A stretch of 64,000 nucleotides of DNA from Marinobacter manganoxydans MnI7-9 (GCF_000235625.1 NZ_AGTR01000037.1:1-64000); one strand, 5' to 3'. Shown: positions 15,745 through 25,113, counted from the stretch's first letter. Program-made: numbers and translations. The notes: generated by a model not told the origin, from the sequence alone.

Positions 15745-16578
15745 ATGGAAGACCTATTTGGCGCTGAAGGCGGTGCCTCGGAACTCATGAATCAGGCCAT
15801 GTCTCTGGTCATGACATACGCACCCAAGGTCGTGCTGGCCATTGTCACTCTGATTGTGGGCATGTGGCTGATCAACCGGTTTGTCGGCGTTCTAGATAAC
15901 AAGCTGGGCAAAAAAGACCCCACCCTGAACAAGTTTCTCTGCGGCCTCATCGGAGCAATCCTCAAGATTCTGCTGCTGATCTCTGTCGCCTCCATGGTCG
16001 GCATTGCCACCACCTCCTTCATTGCCATTATCGGTGCTGCCGGCCTGGCCGTCGGTCTTGCGCTTCAGGGCAGCCTCGCCAACTTCGCCGGCGGCGTGCT
16101 GATCCTGATCTTCAAACCGTTCAAAGTTGGTGACGCGATTGATGCTCAGGGCTACCTCGGCTCCGTCCGCGAAATCTCCATCCTGTACACCATCGTCGAC
16201 ACCTTCGATAACCGCCGGATTGTGATCCCCAATGGTCAACTGGCCAACGCCAGCCTGACCAACCTGAGCGCCTATGAAACCCGTCGCTGCGACATGAGCT
16301 TCGGCATCGGCTACGGTGATGACATCGACAAGGCCAAGGCCATCTGCAAGCGCCTCATTGAAGAAGACGAGCGCGCACTGAAGGACCCCGAACCACTGGT
16401 CGTTGTTGGTGCCCTGGGCGAAAGCTCCGTCGATCTGACCGTTCGGGCCTGGACCAAATCAGGTGATCTCTGGCCCTTCTACTGGGACATGCATGAGAAA
16501 GTGAAGAAAGCATTCGACGCCGAGGGCATCAGCATTCCGTTCCCCCAGCGCGATATTCATATGATTAAAACCGACTGA
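15745..16578 (+). CDS. mscS: Small-conductance mechanosensitive channel MscS
   Basis: Inner-membrane emergency valve against hypo-osmotic shock (277 aa; E. coli MscS is 286). Three transmembrane helices lie at about residues 22-45, 65-90 and 93-125. The pore helix carries the Gly/Ala pattern AAGLAVGLALQGSLANFAGGVLIL, then the FKVGDAI beta domain and the C-terminal cage. AAGGAG lies 7 nt before the ATG. It is flanked by non-coding DNA on both sides and is likely monocistronic. Confidence 0.93.
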   Translation: MEDLFGAEGGASELMNQAMSLVMTYAPKVVLAIVTLIVGMWLINRFVGVLDNKLGKKDPTLNKFLCGLIGAILKILLLISVASMVGIATTSFIAIIGAAGLAVGLALQGSLANFAGGVLILIFKPFKVGDAIDAQGYLGSVREISILYTIVDTFDNRRIVIPNGQLANASLTNLSAYETRRCDMSFGIGYGDDIDKAKAICKRLIEEDERALKDPEPLVVVGALGESSVDLTVRAWTKSGDLWPFYWDMHEKVKKAFDAEGISIPFPQRDIHMIKTD

Positions 16579-16748
16579 GATTCGCGATCGGTTTCTCATT
16601 GATACATCCGGTTACTCGCAAACTGCGTAACCTCGACTAAGCTGACCATTAATGGCGGGGTTGACCAACCCCACCAGGCCATCGGGGCCAGGCAATCAGA
16701 TCAACACAGGCTCCGGAACGCTGTCATTGCTGGTAGGAGGTTGTCACT

Positions 16749-17306
16749 ATGCCGGTACAGCAGTTGAAGGAATTCCTCGATGAGGCAGGTGTGGAATACA
16801 TGTGCCTCTCCCACCCTCCTGCATTTACCGCCCAGGAACTCGCCCACCACGTCAAGATTGCCGGCGACCGTGTCGTCAAAACGGTGATCATCGAACTGGA
16901 TGGCAAAATGGCAATGCTGGTGATGCCGGCCACCTGGCGAATCCGCTGGGACAGGTTATCCCGCATCCTCGACACCGACTTTCTTGACCTCGCTGACGAA
17001 CAGGAATTCCAGGACCGCTTCCCGGATTGCGAGGTAGGCGCCATGCCCCCCTTTGGCAACCTGTTCGGAATGACCGTGTACTGCGCGGAAGCCTTGACCG
17101 AACAGTCGGAACTTGCCTTTGCGGCGGGCAGTCACAGTGAATCTGTCCACATGAAGACCGCCGATTTCATTAACCTCGTGCAACCGATGGTACTGAACCA
17201 GGGCTTCAACAAACCCGGAGCCCAGAAGCCCGCCTGGCTGGTCAAAGGCCGTCGCCGGCCGGACGACGTTGCCAAGCAACGGGTATCAGGAATGGCCGGC
17301 TACTGA
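16749..17306 (+). CDS. YbaK/ProX-like aminoacyl-tRNA deacylase domain protein
   Basis: Single YbaK/EbsC-fold domain (185 aa) of the family that hydrolyses misacylated tRNAs. Evidence: VEYMCLSHPPAFTAQELAHH at the N-terminus, DRVVKTVII with the conserved lysine, and VGAMPPFGNLFGMTVYCAEAL, the GxxxPxG-type block. The C-terminal extension (about 40 residues, basic) is longer than in YbaK itself. GTAGGAGG precedes the ATG. The substrate amino acid cannot be inferred. A GGGGTT/AACCCC hairpin lies in the leader (16657-16672). Confidence 0.8.
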   Translation: MPVQQLKEFLDEAGVEYMCLSHPPAFTAQELAHHVKIAGDRVVKTVIIELDGKMAMLVMPATWRIRWDRLSRILDTDFLDLADEQEFQDRFPDCEVGAMPPFGNLFGMTVYCAEALTEQSELAFAAGSHSESVHMKTADFINLVQPMVLNQGFNKPGAQKPAWLVKGRRRPDDVAKQRVSGMAGY

Positions 17307-17388
17307 GGCTTTTCCTGCCGGCTTGATCCCGGTCTCTTGTCTGGCTGCCGCCATCGCGTAAACTGAGGGCATCAGACAGGAAACCGAT

Positions 17389-18684
17389 ATGACTCAAGCC
17401 TTTGATATTGTGGTAGTTGGTGCCGGCATGGTCGGTGCTGCCCTCGCCACTGGCCTTGGCCAGAATGGCTTCCGCGTTGCCCTGGTAGACCGGGCTCCGC
17501 CGCCCGCCTTCGATCCAGAAAACGCCCCCGATATACGGGTATCTGCCCTCAGCGCCGGCAGCGAGCGCTATCTTCAGAGCCTGGGCGCCTGGGACCATAT
17601 CCTTCACATGCGGGCAACGCCCTACAAACGACTGGCCGTATGGGATGAAACCCGCTATCCACTGCAGAACCTGGTGCCCCGGAAGCTGGCCGAAGTCCAG
17701 TTCGACGCCACCGAGCTTGGCGCACAGCACCTGGGGCATATTGTCGAGAACTCGGTTACCCAACAGGCACTCTGGCAAACCGCCGAGGCCTGCCCCCAGG
17801 TATCCCTGTTCCACGGTCAGGGTGTCGCCTCACTGGCGCAGTCCGGTGATACCGCGACGGTCACCCTTGATGATGGCCGCGAGCTGCTCGCAGCCCTGGT
17901 GGTCGGAGCCGATGGCGCCCAGTCCCGAATTCGCGAGCTGGCCGGCATTGGCACCACCCGGAACCAGTATGAACAGCAGGCGATGGTCGTCTCGGTACGT
18001 TATCAGGGGCCGGTTGAAGACATTACCTGGCAAGGCTTCCACCCTTCCGGACCACGCGCCTTCCTGCCCCTGCACAGCGCCGGCCCGGACCATCCCGGCG
18101 AGAGCTGGGGCTCCCTGGTCTGGTACGATTCGCCGGAGGAACTGGCCCGCTTGAAAGGCCTGGACGACAGGGCCCTGATGGAACAAATCCAGTCATCGTT
18201 CCCTGCAAGCCTGCCACTGCTGACCCACATCGACAGCAAGGCCTCGTTTCCCATCGCCCGTCAGCACGCCAAACACTACCACGCCGGGCGAGTGGTCCTG
18301 GCCGGAGATTCAGCCCACACCATCAACCCGCTGGCTGGCCAGGGCGTGAACCTGGGCTTCCAGGATGCCCAGGCCCTACAGGCAGTCCTCAAGGAAGCCA
18401 GGCGCGCCGATGATGATCTGGCCGCCCAGAAGTGGCTGAACCTTTACGAGCAACAGCGCCGACCAGCGAACCGCAGAATGATGCTGACCATGGATGTGTT
18501 TTACCATCTGTTCAGTAACCGGATTCCGCCCGTCCATCTGCTGCGCAATCTGGGCCTGGGCGCCGCCCGCGCCCTGCCCTTCGCCCGCAACCGGGTGGCC
18601 CGCTACGCCATGGGCATCGACGAGGAACTGCCGGCCGTGGTGCGGCAGATAGCCTCCCGGATTCCGGGCCTGAATCAGCTTTAG
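17389..18684 (+). CDS. UbiH/UbiF-family ubiquinone biosynthesis hydroxylase
   Basis: FAD-dependent aromatic-ring monooxygenase, 431 aa. The N-terminal dinucleotide fold is DIVVVGAGMVGAALATGL, followed by the DG motif VVGADGAQSRIRELAG and the FAD-ribityl motif GRVVLAGDSAHTINPLAGQG. Together these define the UbiH/UbiF/UbiI (VisC) family, which hydroxylates the ubiquinone ring. It looks closest to the UbiF type, but telling the three apart needs a phylogeny. Downstream is the HIT gene, 41 nt away on the same strand. Confidence 0.87.
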   Translation: MTQAFDIVVVGAGMVGAALATGLGQNGFRVALVDRAPPPAFDPENAPDIRVSALSAGSERYLQSLGAWDHILHMRATPYKRLAVWDETRYPLQNLVPRKLAEVQFDATELGAQHLGHIVENSVTQQALWQTAEACPQVSLFHGQGVASLAQSGDTATVTLDDGRELLAALVVGADGAQSRIRELAGIGTTRNQYEQQAMVVSVRYQGPVEDITWQGFHPSGPRAFLPLHSAGPDHPGESWGSLVWYDSPEELARLKGLDDRALMEQIQSSFPASLPLLTHIDSKASFPIARQHAKHYHAGRVVLAGDSAHTINPLAGQGVNLGFQDAQALQAVLKEARRADDDLAAQKWLNLYEQQRRPANRRMMLTMDVFYHLFSNRIPPVHLLRNLGLGAARALPFARNRVARYAMGIDEELPAVVRQIASRIPGLNQL

Positions 18685-18725
18685 AGCCAAACAACAATCC
18701 CAAGGACAAGTGAAAAGGAGCCACC

Positions 18726-19091
18726 ATGTCAAAGACGATTTTCACCAAGATCATCAACCGGGAAATTCCCGCGGACATCCTCTACGAAGACGACATCGCC
18801 CTCGCTTTCAGCGACATAAACCCTCAGGCGCCGGTTCATTTCCTGGTCATCCCGAAAAAGGCCATTGCCACCATTAACGACATCACCGAAGATGATCGGG
18901 AGCTGGTGGGGCATCTGTATCTGGTGGCAGCGAAGATTGCCAAGGAGAAGGGGTTTGCCGACGACGGCTATCGGGTTGTCATGAACTGCGGGGAGAATTC
19001 CGGGCAGACAGTGTTTCACATCCACCTGCACGTTCTCGGTGGCAAGCCGCTGGGCTGGCCTCCGTATACCGACAAAATGAAGCAGGCCTGA
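18726..19091 (+). CDS. hinT: HIT-domain purine nucleoside phosphoramidase (HinT-like)
   Basis: Histidine-triad protein (121 aa), closest to HinT, which hydrolyses AMP-lysine-type phosphoramidates. The active site is HIHLHVLGG near the C-terminus. The N-terminal IFTKIINREIPADILYEDDIALAFSDINPQAPVHFLVIPK block is intact (quoted in part by its key residues). AAAAGGAG lies 6 nt before the ATG. It ends 20 nt before the first cruciform-type repeat. Confidence 0.92.
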   Translation: MSKTIFTKIINREIPADILYEDDIALAFSDINPQAPVHFLVIPKKAIATINDITEDDRELVGHLYLVAAKIAKEKGFADDGYRVVMNCGENSGQTVFHIHLHVLGGKPLGWPPYTDKMKQA

Positions 19092-19111
19092 TTTTTTAGG
19101 CTTGGGTGGAG

Positions 19112-19221
19112 GGACGGCATGTGGTGGAGCTTTCCGGGACCCGCTCGAGCCGTCCCTGGTCGCTTGACTTTCGCCATCCATGGCGAAAGACAGTCCCGGA
19201 AAGCCCCACCACACGCCGTCC
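19112..19221 (+). repeat. Cruciform repeat element, copy A (110 bp)
   Basis: The left arm 19112-19140 and right arm 19193-19221 are 29-bp inverted copies with two transition mismatches. The 52-nt core (19141-19192) holds a small hairpin (CCG-TCCC-TGG) and a 9-bp one, CTTTCGCCA-TCCA-TGGCGAAAG. The element starts 20 nt after the HIT stop. The same plan recurs at 19300, 42027 and 58803 with different arm sequences. Likely role: transcript 3'-end structure or terminator. The origin is unknown. Confidence 0.85.
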
Positions 19222-19299
19222 GGCCAAACTATTGCATTACGCCTGCAACCAACTACCAAAGATGACTGAAGCGAACTGGAGAGCAGCACCCAGCTTCGG

Positions 19300-19409
19300 G
19301 CAAGTGGGCTGGTAGTGCTGTTTGGGACTATCTTTCGCCATGGATGGCGAAAGCTAAGCGCGCATGGATGCCTTGAGCGTGTCCCAAACAGCACTACCAG
19401 CCCGCTTGC
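19300..19409 (-). repeat. Cruciform repeat element, copy B (110 bp, reversed)
   Basis: Arms 19300-19328 and 19381-19409 are 29-bp inverted copies with one mismatch. The core 19329-19380 (52 nt) is the reverse complement of the family core and carries the same 9-bp TTTCGCCA hairpin as copy A. It ends 18 nt after the phoU stop (19428). Copies A and B lie head to head, 78 bp apart, between convergent genes. Confidence 0.85.
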
Positions 19410-19427
19410 TTCCTCCAAAGCAAAAAA

Positions 19428-20150
19428 TCAGCGGCCGACCACCTTCTCAGCCTCTTCCACCGGCGTATGACGAACGTCCTCGCCTTTGACCATGAAAATC
19501 ACGTTCTCGGCGATGTTGCACGCGTGGTCACCTACCCGCTCCAGGGCACGAAGCACCCACATCACGGACATGCACCGTGAGATGTTGCGGGTATCTTCCA
19601 TCATGAACGTCAGCAGAGTACGGGCCGCTGCCTGATATTCCTCATCGACGCGCTTGTCTTCCTTCATGATCCGCAGCGCCTGCTCCGAATCCAGCCGGGC
19701 AAAGGCATCCAGGGCATCGTGAAGCATGCTGAGCACGTGGGTGCCAATGTGGCGTACTTCCACATAGCCCCGCGGGGCCTGGCCTTCTTCCTGCAGCTTG
19801 ATCGCAAGCTTGGCGATTTTCTTGGCCTCGTCGCCAACCCGTTCAAGGTCGGCCACCATCTTGATGACCGAGATCACCAGACGCAGATCCCTTGCCGTCG
19901 GCTGGCGACGGGCGATGATCAGGGTGGCTTCCTCGTCGATTTCCACTTCCATCCGGTCAACTTTCTTGTCGTTGGCACGGATTTCGTCGGCCAGATGACC
20001 ATCGCCATCCACCAGGGCGAGGATGGCATTATCGACCTGGGCCTCAACCATGCCGCCCATTTTGAGGAACTCGGTCTTGAGCTCCATCAGTTCGTCATTG
20101 AACTTGTGGGAGATGTGATCCCCGTAAACGTCGTCCTTCTTTGTAGGCAT
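19428..20150 (-). CDS. phoU: Phosphate transport regulator PhoU
   Basis: Cytoplasmic metal-binding helical protein (240 aa) that couples the Pst transporter to PhoR/PhoB signalling and lowers phosphate uptake. It has two PhoU repeats, each a three-helix bundle. E/D-rich metal signatures include LERVGDEAKKIAK at about residue 100 and LERVGDHACNIAENV at about 210. The ATG at 20150 (MPTKKDD) has GGAGAAG upstream. It is the last gene of the pst operon, 33 nt after pstB. Confidence 0.95.
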   Translation of the reverse strand: MPTKKDDVYGDHISHKFNDELMELKTEFLKMGGMVEAQVDNAILALVDGDGHLADEIRANDKKVDRMEVEIDEEATLIIARRQPTARDLRLVISVIKMVADLERVGDEAKKIAKLAIKLQEEGQAPRGYVEVRHIGTHVLSMLHDALDAFARLDSEQALRIMKEDKRVDEEYQAAARTLLTFMMEDTRNISRCMSVMWVLRALERVGDHACNIAENVIFMVKGEDVRHTPVEEAEKVVGR

Positions 20151-20183
20151 ACTGTTCTTCTCCAAAATTCCTCAGGTCCGGAA

Positions 20184-21071
20184 TCAGCCAAAACGGCCGG
20201 TGATGTAGGACTCGGTCAGTTCATGTTCCGGCGAGGTGAATACCTTGTTGGTCTCGTTCACTTCAACCAGGTGTCCCAGGTGGAAGTAGGCCGTACGGTG
20301 AGATACCCGGGCCGCCTGCTGCATCGAGTGGGTCACGATAACGATCGTGTAGCTTTCGGACAGTTCGGCAATCAGCTCTTCCACTTTCCCGGTCGCAATA
20401 GGGTCCAGGGCCGAGCAGGGCTCATCCATCAGCACCACTTCCGGGCTCACGGCAATGGCACGGGCAATACACAGACGCTGTTGCTGGCCGCCGGACATGC
20501 CGGTTGCGTTGGCGTCCAGGCGATCCTTTACCTCTTCCCAGAGGCCGGCCTTGCGCAGACTGTTTTCCACTATCTCGTCCAGATCCGACTTGCGGTTGGC
20601 CAGCCCGTGAATCCGGGGGCCGTAAGCCACGTTGTCGTAGATGGACTTGGGAAAAGGGTTCGGCTTCTGGAATACCATACCGACCCTGGCCCGCAGTTCG
20701 ACCACATCCCGCTTGGGGTCGTAAATGTCGTGGTCGTCCAGTTGCAGGGAACCCTTCACACGACAGATATCGATGCTGTCGTTCATGCGATTCAGGCAGC
20801 GCAGGAAGGTGGATTTGCCGCAACCGGATGGGCCGATGAAGGCAATGACTTCGTTACGGCCAATATCAAGGCTGATCTTCTTGATCGCGGGGGCATCCCC
20901 GTAGAATACCTCGACATCCCGAAGCTTGAACTTGGGGTCGTCCGAGTAAGGCTTACCGACGGTCTTGCCTTCCTCGATGATGGTTTCAGCGGGCTTCGAT
21001 TCCTGAACTGGCACGGCAACCTCGTCCGGTTGGGTAACTTCACTGGTAATGGTTGTATTCACACTATTCAT
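20184..21071 (-). CDS. pstB: Phosphate ABC transporter ATP-binding protein PstB
   Basis: ATPase of the high-affinity phosphate importer (295 aa). Walker A is [12 protein letters not shown] (about residue 82), the signature is [14 protein letters not shown], Walker B is [12 protein letters not shown], and the switch His is in VTHSM. A 45-residue acidic N-terminal extension precedes the ABC domain; E. coli PstB (257 aa) lacks it, and similar tails occur in marine relatives. AAGGAG precedes the ATG at 21071. It lies 11 nt after the pstA stop. Confidence 0.95.
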   Translation of the reverse strand: MNSVNTTITSEVTQPDEVAVPVQESKPAETIIEEGKTVGKPYSDDPKFKLRDVEVFYGDAPAIKKISLDIGRNEVIAFIGPSGCGKSTFLRCLNRMNDSIDICRVKGSLQLDDHDIYDPKRDVVELRARVGMVFQKPNPFPKSIYDNVAYGPRIHGLANRKSDLDEIVENSLRKAGLWEEVKDRLDANATGMSGGQQQRLCIARAIAVSPEVVLMDEPCSALDPIATGKVEELIAELSESYTIVIVTHSMQQAARVSHRTAYFHLGHLVEVNETNKVFTSPEHELTESYITGRFG

Positions 21072-21082
21072 CTTGATTCTCC

Positions 21083-22357
21083 TTACCACCGGCGCTCGAG
21101 ACGTTTGCGCATCCAGATGGCCAATGCGTTCATACTGATCAGGAAGGCCAGCAGCACCATGATGGCTGCCGACGCTCGCTCAATAAAGGCCAGCTCCGGG
21201 CTGCCCGCCCACAGGAACACCTGCACAGGCAGCACCGTCGCCGAATCGAAGAACCCGTCGGGTACGTCCACAATGAACGCCACCATACCGATCAGCAGCA
21301 GCGGTGCGGTTTCACCCAGTGCCTGGGCCATACCGATGATGGAACCGGTGAGCATACCCGGCATGGCCAGCGGCAGCACATGGTGCAGAACTACCTGCAT
21401 CTTGGATGCACCGATACCTTCAGCGGCCTCCCGGATCGAGGGTGGTACGCTTTTGATCGCGGCCCGGCTGGAAATGATGATGGTCGGCAGAGTCATCAAC
21501 GTCAGCACCAGACCACCAACCACCGGAACCGAACGTGGCATCCCGAACAGGTTGATAAACACCGCGAGGCCAAGCAGACCAAAGATGATGGAAGGAACCG
21601 CCGCCAGGTTGTTGATATTCACCTCGATAAAATCGGTGAATTTGTTCTGGGGCGCGAATTCTTCCAGGTAGATCGCCGCGGCCACACCAATCGGGAACGA
21701 GAGGATCAGGGTAACGAACATGGTCAGCAGCGAACCGACAATGGCGCCAAGAATACCTGCCTTGGACGGATCACGGGAATCGCCGCCACTGAAGAACACA
21801 TCATTGAACGATGTCTCGATAACGTCCCGCTCCAGAAGCTCATCGACCCAGGTTTTTTGCTGGTCGTTCAGCTTGATCGAGTAGGCATCATCCCCTGCAT
21901 GCTTGACGTAGACATCCACATCCGTGTGCGTGAGAAACGTCATGGTCTGGGTGGTACCCAACCACTCGGGATTTGCCTTCAGGGCATCCCGGAGCGTCAC
22001 CGAGGCGTACGGGTTGATCAGTTCGCGAACCTGTTTCCGGTCGTCCTCCGTTGCTCCGGGGATCTCCTTGATCAGCGCCTGAACCAGAGGCTCGACAAAA
22101 TCGGCCATCTTGATCTGACGCTCGTCCGTGGGATCATCCAGGTACATCATCTCACCATCCAACTGCACATCCATGGTGATGGTGGTCTTCACGAAGCCGG
22201 TGTAACCCTTGCCGATGATATCGGTGAACAGGATTAACAGGGCCCCGAGGGCAATGGCGATGGCCATGATGCCGTAGGCGCGGAAACGGCGTTCCTTACG
22301 GTAGCGGCGCTTGAGCGACTGGCGGACAATCTCCGCCTGTGAACGTTGGTCAGTCAT
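21083..22357 (-). CDS. pstA: Phosphate ABC transporter permease PstA
   Basis: Inner-membrane permease (424 aa; about 296 in E. coli). Residues 30-50 form a first membrane helix. A roughly 150-residue hydrophilic insert follows, likely periplasmic, and then the six-helix permease core with the EAA-type loop [20 protein letters not shown]. The start overlaps the pstC stop by 8 nt, so translation is coupled. The large insert is paired with a similar one in PstC. Confidence 0.93.
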   Translation of the reverse strand: MTDQRSQAEIVRQSLKRRYRKERRFRAYGIMAIAIALGALLILFTDIIGKGYTGFVKTTITMDVQLDGEMMYLDDPTDERQIKMADFVEPLVQALIKEIPGATEDDRKQVRELINPYASVTLRDALKANPEWLGTTQTMTFLTHTDVDVYVKHAGDDAYSIKLNDQQKTWVDELLERDVIETSFNDVFFSGGDSRDPSKAGILGAIVGSLLTMFVTLILSFPIGVAAAIYLEEFAPQNKFTDFIEVNINNLAAVPSIIFGLLGLAVFINLFGMPRSVPVVGGLVLTLMTLPTIIISSRAAIKSVPPSIREAAEGIGASKMQVVLHHVLPLAMPGMLTGSIIGMAQALGETAPLLLIGMVAFIVDVPDGFFDSATVLPVQVFLWAGSPELAFIERASAAIMVLLAFLISMNALAIWMRKRLERRW

Positions 22358-23738
22358 ACTGTTCCCGATATTTGCGTACGATTTTCAGTGCAATGACGTT
22401 GAGCAACAGGGTTGCCAGGAAGAGCATGGCGCCCAATGCGAAGGCAGCCAGCGTCTTGGCGCTGTCGAATTCCTGGTCACCGGTGAGCAGGGTCACGATC
22501 TGCACGGTTACGGTGGTAACCGTTTCCAGCGGGTTGGCCGTCAGGTTAGCAGCCAGACCAGCGGCCATGACCACGATCATGGTTTCACCGATGGCCCGGG
22601 AGACCGCCAGCAGAATACCGCCCATGATGCCGGGCAGTGCAGCCGGGAAAATCACCTTTTTCATGGTCTCGGACTGGGTGGCTCCGAGCGCAAGAGAGCC
22701 ATCACGCATGGCCTGGGGCACGGCATTGATCACGTCATCCGACAGGGAAGACACAAACGGAATGATCATGATGCCCATAACGGCACCAGCGGCCAGGGCA
22801 CTCTGGCTTGATGCCTCGATACCCATGGATGCGGCCAGATCGCTGATAAACGGAGCGACCGTAAGAGCGGCGAAGAAGCCGTAAACCACGGTGGGAATAC
22901 CCGCCAGCATTTCCAGCAACGGCTTGACCACACCGCGCACCTTTCTACCCGCGTATTCCGACAGGTAAATGGCCGACAGCAAGCCCACCGGCACAGCCAC
23001 AACCATGGCAATGGCAGAAATCAGAAGGGTACCTGTAAACAGGGGAATCATCCCGAAGGCGCCCTGAGAAGCCACCTGATCGGCCCTCAGAGCGGTCTGG
23101 GGGCTCCAGTGACTACCAAAGATAAATTCGGTGAACGGGACCTTGCCAAAGAAACGAAAAGTCTCGAACGCCACCGAGAAAATGATTCCGACGGTGGTCA
23201 ATATAGCCAGGGCCGCACAGGCGAAAAATACCCACTTGAGAATGGACTCGACCTGGGAACGGGCATTCAGGCGGGGGCGAATTCTCAACCACCCGAGAAA
23301 ACCCGCAAGCACGGCAACCGAGATTACAAGACCAGACATCAGGAACCGACTCTGCGTGCGCAGTGCCTGTAAACGCTCGGCGGCCTCAGCTATCGGTGCT
23401 TCAACGAAGCCAGGAGGCAAGGCTCCGCTGGCCACATTGCTGATCTTGCTCAACAGCAGGCTCGCCTCACCGTCGGTCGCCGGGATTATACCTTCAGGCA
23501 AACCACCAATAACGATCATCTGGATGACTTTGCCCTGGAATGCCGCCCAAAGACCAAGCACGATAAGAGCGGGGATACCGCTCCACAATGCCGCTCGGGC
23601 TCCGTAATAAAAAGGCAGGGACTTGAGGTGACGGATCCCACCCAGCGGCATCGCCAACGACCGGGAGCGAGCGTAACCGAGCCAATAGGCCACGATCGCC
23701 AGCACCAGAGTCAGTAATAAAAGATTAGCCGGTTGCAT
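22350..23738 (-). CDS. pstC: Phosphate ABC transporter permease PstC
   Basis: Inner-membrane permease (462 aa; about 319 in E. coli). N-terminal helices flank a region at residues 80-130 that looks extracytoplasmic. The standard PstC core follows with the EAA loop VPQAMRDGSLALGATQSETMKKV (about residue 345). Conserved SEYAGRKVRGVVKPLLEMLAG-like residues are visible. The long form matches the long PstA. It is separated from pstS by 137 bp containing a hairpin. Confidence 0.93.
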   Translation of the reverse strand: MQPANLLLLTLVLAIVAYWLGYARSRSLAMPLGGIRHLKSLPFYYGARAALWSGIPALIVLGLWAAFQGKVIQMIVIGGLPEGIIPATDGEASLLLSKISNVASGALPPGFVEAPIAEAAERLQALRTQSRFLMSGLVISVAVLAGFLGWLRIRPRLNARSQVESILKWVFFACAALAILTTVGIIFSVAFETFRFFGKVPFTEFIFGSHWSPQTALRADQVASQGAFGMIPLFTGTLLISAIAMVVAVPVGLLSAIYLSEYAGRKVRGVVKPLLEMLAGIPTVVYGFFAALTVAPFISDLAASMGIEASSQSALAAGAVMGIMIIPFVSSLSDDVINAVPQAMRDGSLALGATQSETMKKVIFPAALPGIMGGILLAVSRAIGETMIVVMAAGLAANLTANPLETVTTVTVQIVTLLTGDQEFDSAKTLAAFALGAMLFLATLLLNVIALKIVRKYREQYD

Positions 23739-23823
23739 GAAAATTCCTGTATTCGACTTCGAATTGGCGCACAGTTTACAGATTCAGCTCTGAACTCGCA
23801 CCGGATCGTCCAAACGTGCAAAA

Positions 23824-23851
23824 GGTGCGGGCCTCCAACGAGACCCGCACC
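23824..23851 (-). terminator. Hairpin between pstS and pstC (attenuator/processing site)
   Basis: GGTGCGGG (23824-23831) pairs with CCCGCACC (23844-23851), extended by CTC/GAG, and is followed on the minus strand by TTTT. It lies 25 nt after the pstS stop. Such stem-loops usually raise the level of the binding protein over the permeases by partial termination or 3' protection. Confidence 0.6.
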
Positions 23852-23875
23852 TCCATTCTTGACCGGACGACGGTC

Positions 23876-24916
23876 TTACTTGAGCTCGTCCAGGGTCAGG
23901 TTCGGCATGCTTTCTGCCTTGTCCATCAGGTCCATCAAAGCAGCCCGCGGCGGCACGATCAGGCCCACATCTTTCAGGTAGCCGTTCTGGCCCATGGCAG
24001 CGTTGCTGGTGAACTCACTGACATACTCCGCAATGCCCGGAACCACACCAACATGAGCTTTCTTCACGTAGAAGAACAGCGAACGGGCCACCGGATACTC
24101 ATCCGCAGCAATGGCTTCGGCAGTCGGGATCATACCGTTCAGAGTGGCAGCCTGCAGACGGTCTGCGTTTTCTTCCAGGAAGCTGTAACCGAATACACCG
24201 TACATGCCGGTGTCGCCAATCAGCTTCTGCACGATCAGGTTGTCGTTTTCACCCGCTTCGATAAAGGCGCCGTCTTCACGAACGCTTTCGCAGATGGAGG
24301 CGTGCTCGTCCTTGCTCAGGCTGGCAGCTTCAGGCAGCTCGTCGCAACCAGCGGCGAGAGCCAACTCGTTGAAGGAATCACGGGTGCCGGAAGTCGGGGG
24401 CGGACCCATTACACGAATCGGCTTGTTCGGCAGGCTGGAGTCAACATCGCTCCAGTTTTTGTTCGGGTTGGCTACCCACTCGCCGTTAACAGGCACTTTG
24501 GAACCGAGGGCCAGGAACAGCTGCTCGAGGGTGATATCGAGGTTCTCAGCTTCTTTAGAGCTGGCGATCACAATGCCGTCAGAACCAATGCGGAATTCGG
24601 TGATGTCTGTAACGCCGTTGCTCTGGCAGAGTTCGAACTCGGACGTCTTCATGCGACGTGACGCGTTGGTGATGTCCGGGTGCTGGGTACCAATACCCTG
24701 ACAGAACAACTTGAGACCGCCGCCAGAACCGGTGGATTCCAGCTTCGGAGTGCTGAAGTCGGTCTTGGTGCCAAAACGCTCGGCAACAACCGTGGCGAAC
24801 GGATAAACGGTAGAGGAACCCACGATGCTGATGGTGTCACGGGCCATGGCCGGTGCAGACATGGCGGCAACGGAGCCAGCCAGTGCTACAGTCGCGAGTG
24901 CTTTGTTCAGTTTCAT
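23876..24916 (-). CDS. pstS: Phosphate-binding protein PstS
   Basis: Periplasmic phosphate-binding protein (346 aa) of the high-affinity Pst importer. The signal peptide covers about residues 1-25 (LATVALAGSVAAMSAPAMA). Ligand-binding signatures include VGSSTVYPFATVVAERFG at the mature N-terminus and GPPPTSGTRDSFNELAL. The ATG at 24916 has GGAGAC upstream. It is the first gene of the pstSCAB-phoU operon and lies 77 bp from a Pho box. Confidence 0.95.
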   Translation of the reverse strand: MKLNKALATVALAGSVAAMSAPAMARDTISIVGSSTVYPFATVVAERFGTKTDFSTPKLESTGSGGGLKLFCQGIGTQHPDITNASRRMKTSEFELCQSNGVTDITEFRIGSDGIVIASSKEAENLDITLEQLFLALGSKVPVNGEWVANPNKNWSDVDSSLPNKPIRVMGPPPTSGTRDSFNELALAAGCDELPEAASLSKDEHASICESVREDGAFIEAGENDNLIVQKLIGDTGMYGVFGYSFLEENADRLQAATLNGMIPTAEAIAADEYPVARSLFFYVKKAHVGVVPGIAEYVSEFTSNAAMGQNGYLKDVGLIVPPRAALMDLMDKAESMPNLTLDELK

Positions 24917-24993
24917 CACGTCAAGTCTCCATTATTCGGTTTGGACGTTGTGTCGGATGTGTTTTACCGATGTGTGCAGACTAATGGCACTCT

Positions 24994-25011
24994 GTGACAA
25001 CTTTGTTACAG
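24994..25011 (-). promoter_or_regulatory. Pho box upstream of pstS
   Basis: On the minus strand the site reads CTGTAACAAAGTTGTCAC: two 7-mers in the CTGTCAT pattern separated by AAAG, an 11-bp period as in PhoB sites. CATTAG a short way downstream could serve as the -10. The site predicts induction of the pst operon by phosphate starvation. Confidence 0.8.
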
Positions 25012-25113
25012 CTTCTGAAATATAGTCCGGAATGTTCAAATTTGCTTGCAGCGCCGCTTCAGCCCGCTACCATGCGTGTTAAAACAATTCCAGGCTCGCA
25101 AGAAGGCAGTTTT

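Noticed and set aside
19719-21671. A 650-codon frame antisense to phoU, pstB and part of pstA
   Set aside because: It spans three genes with clear products on the other strand and has no recognisable domain.
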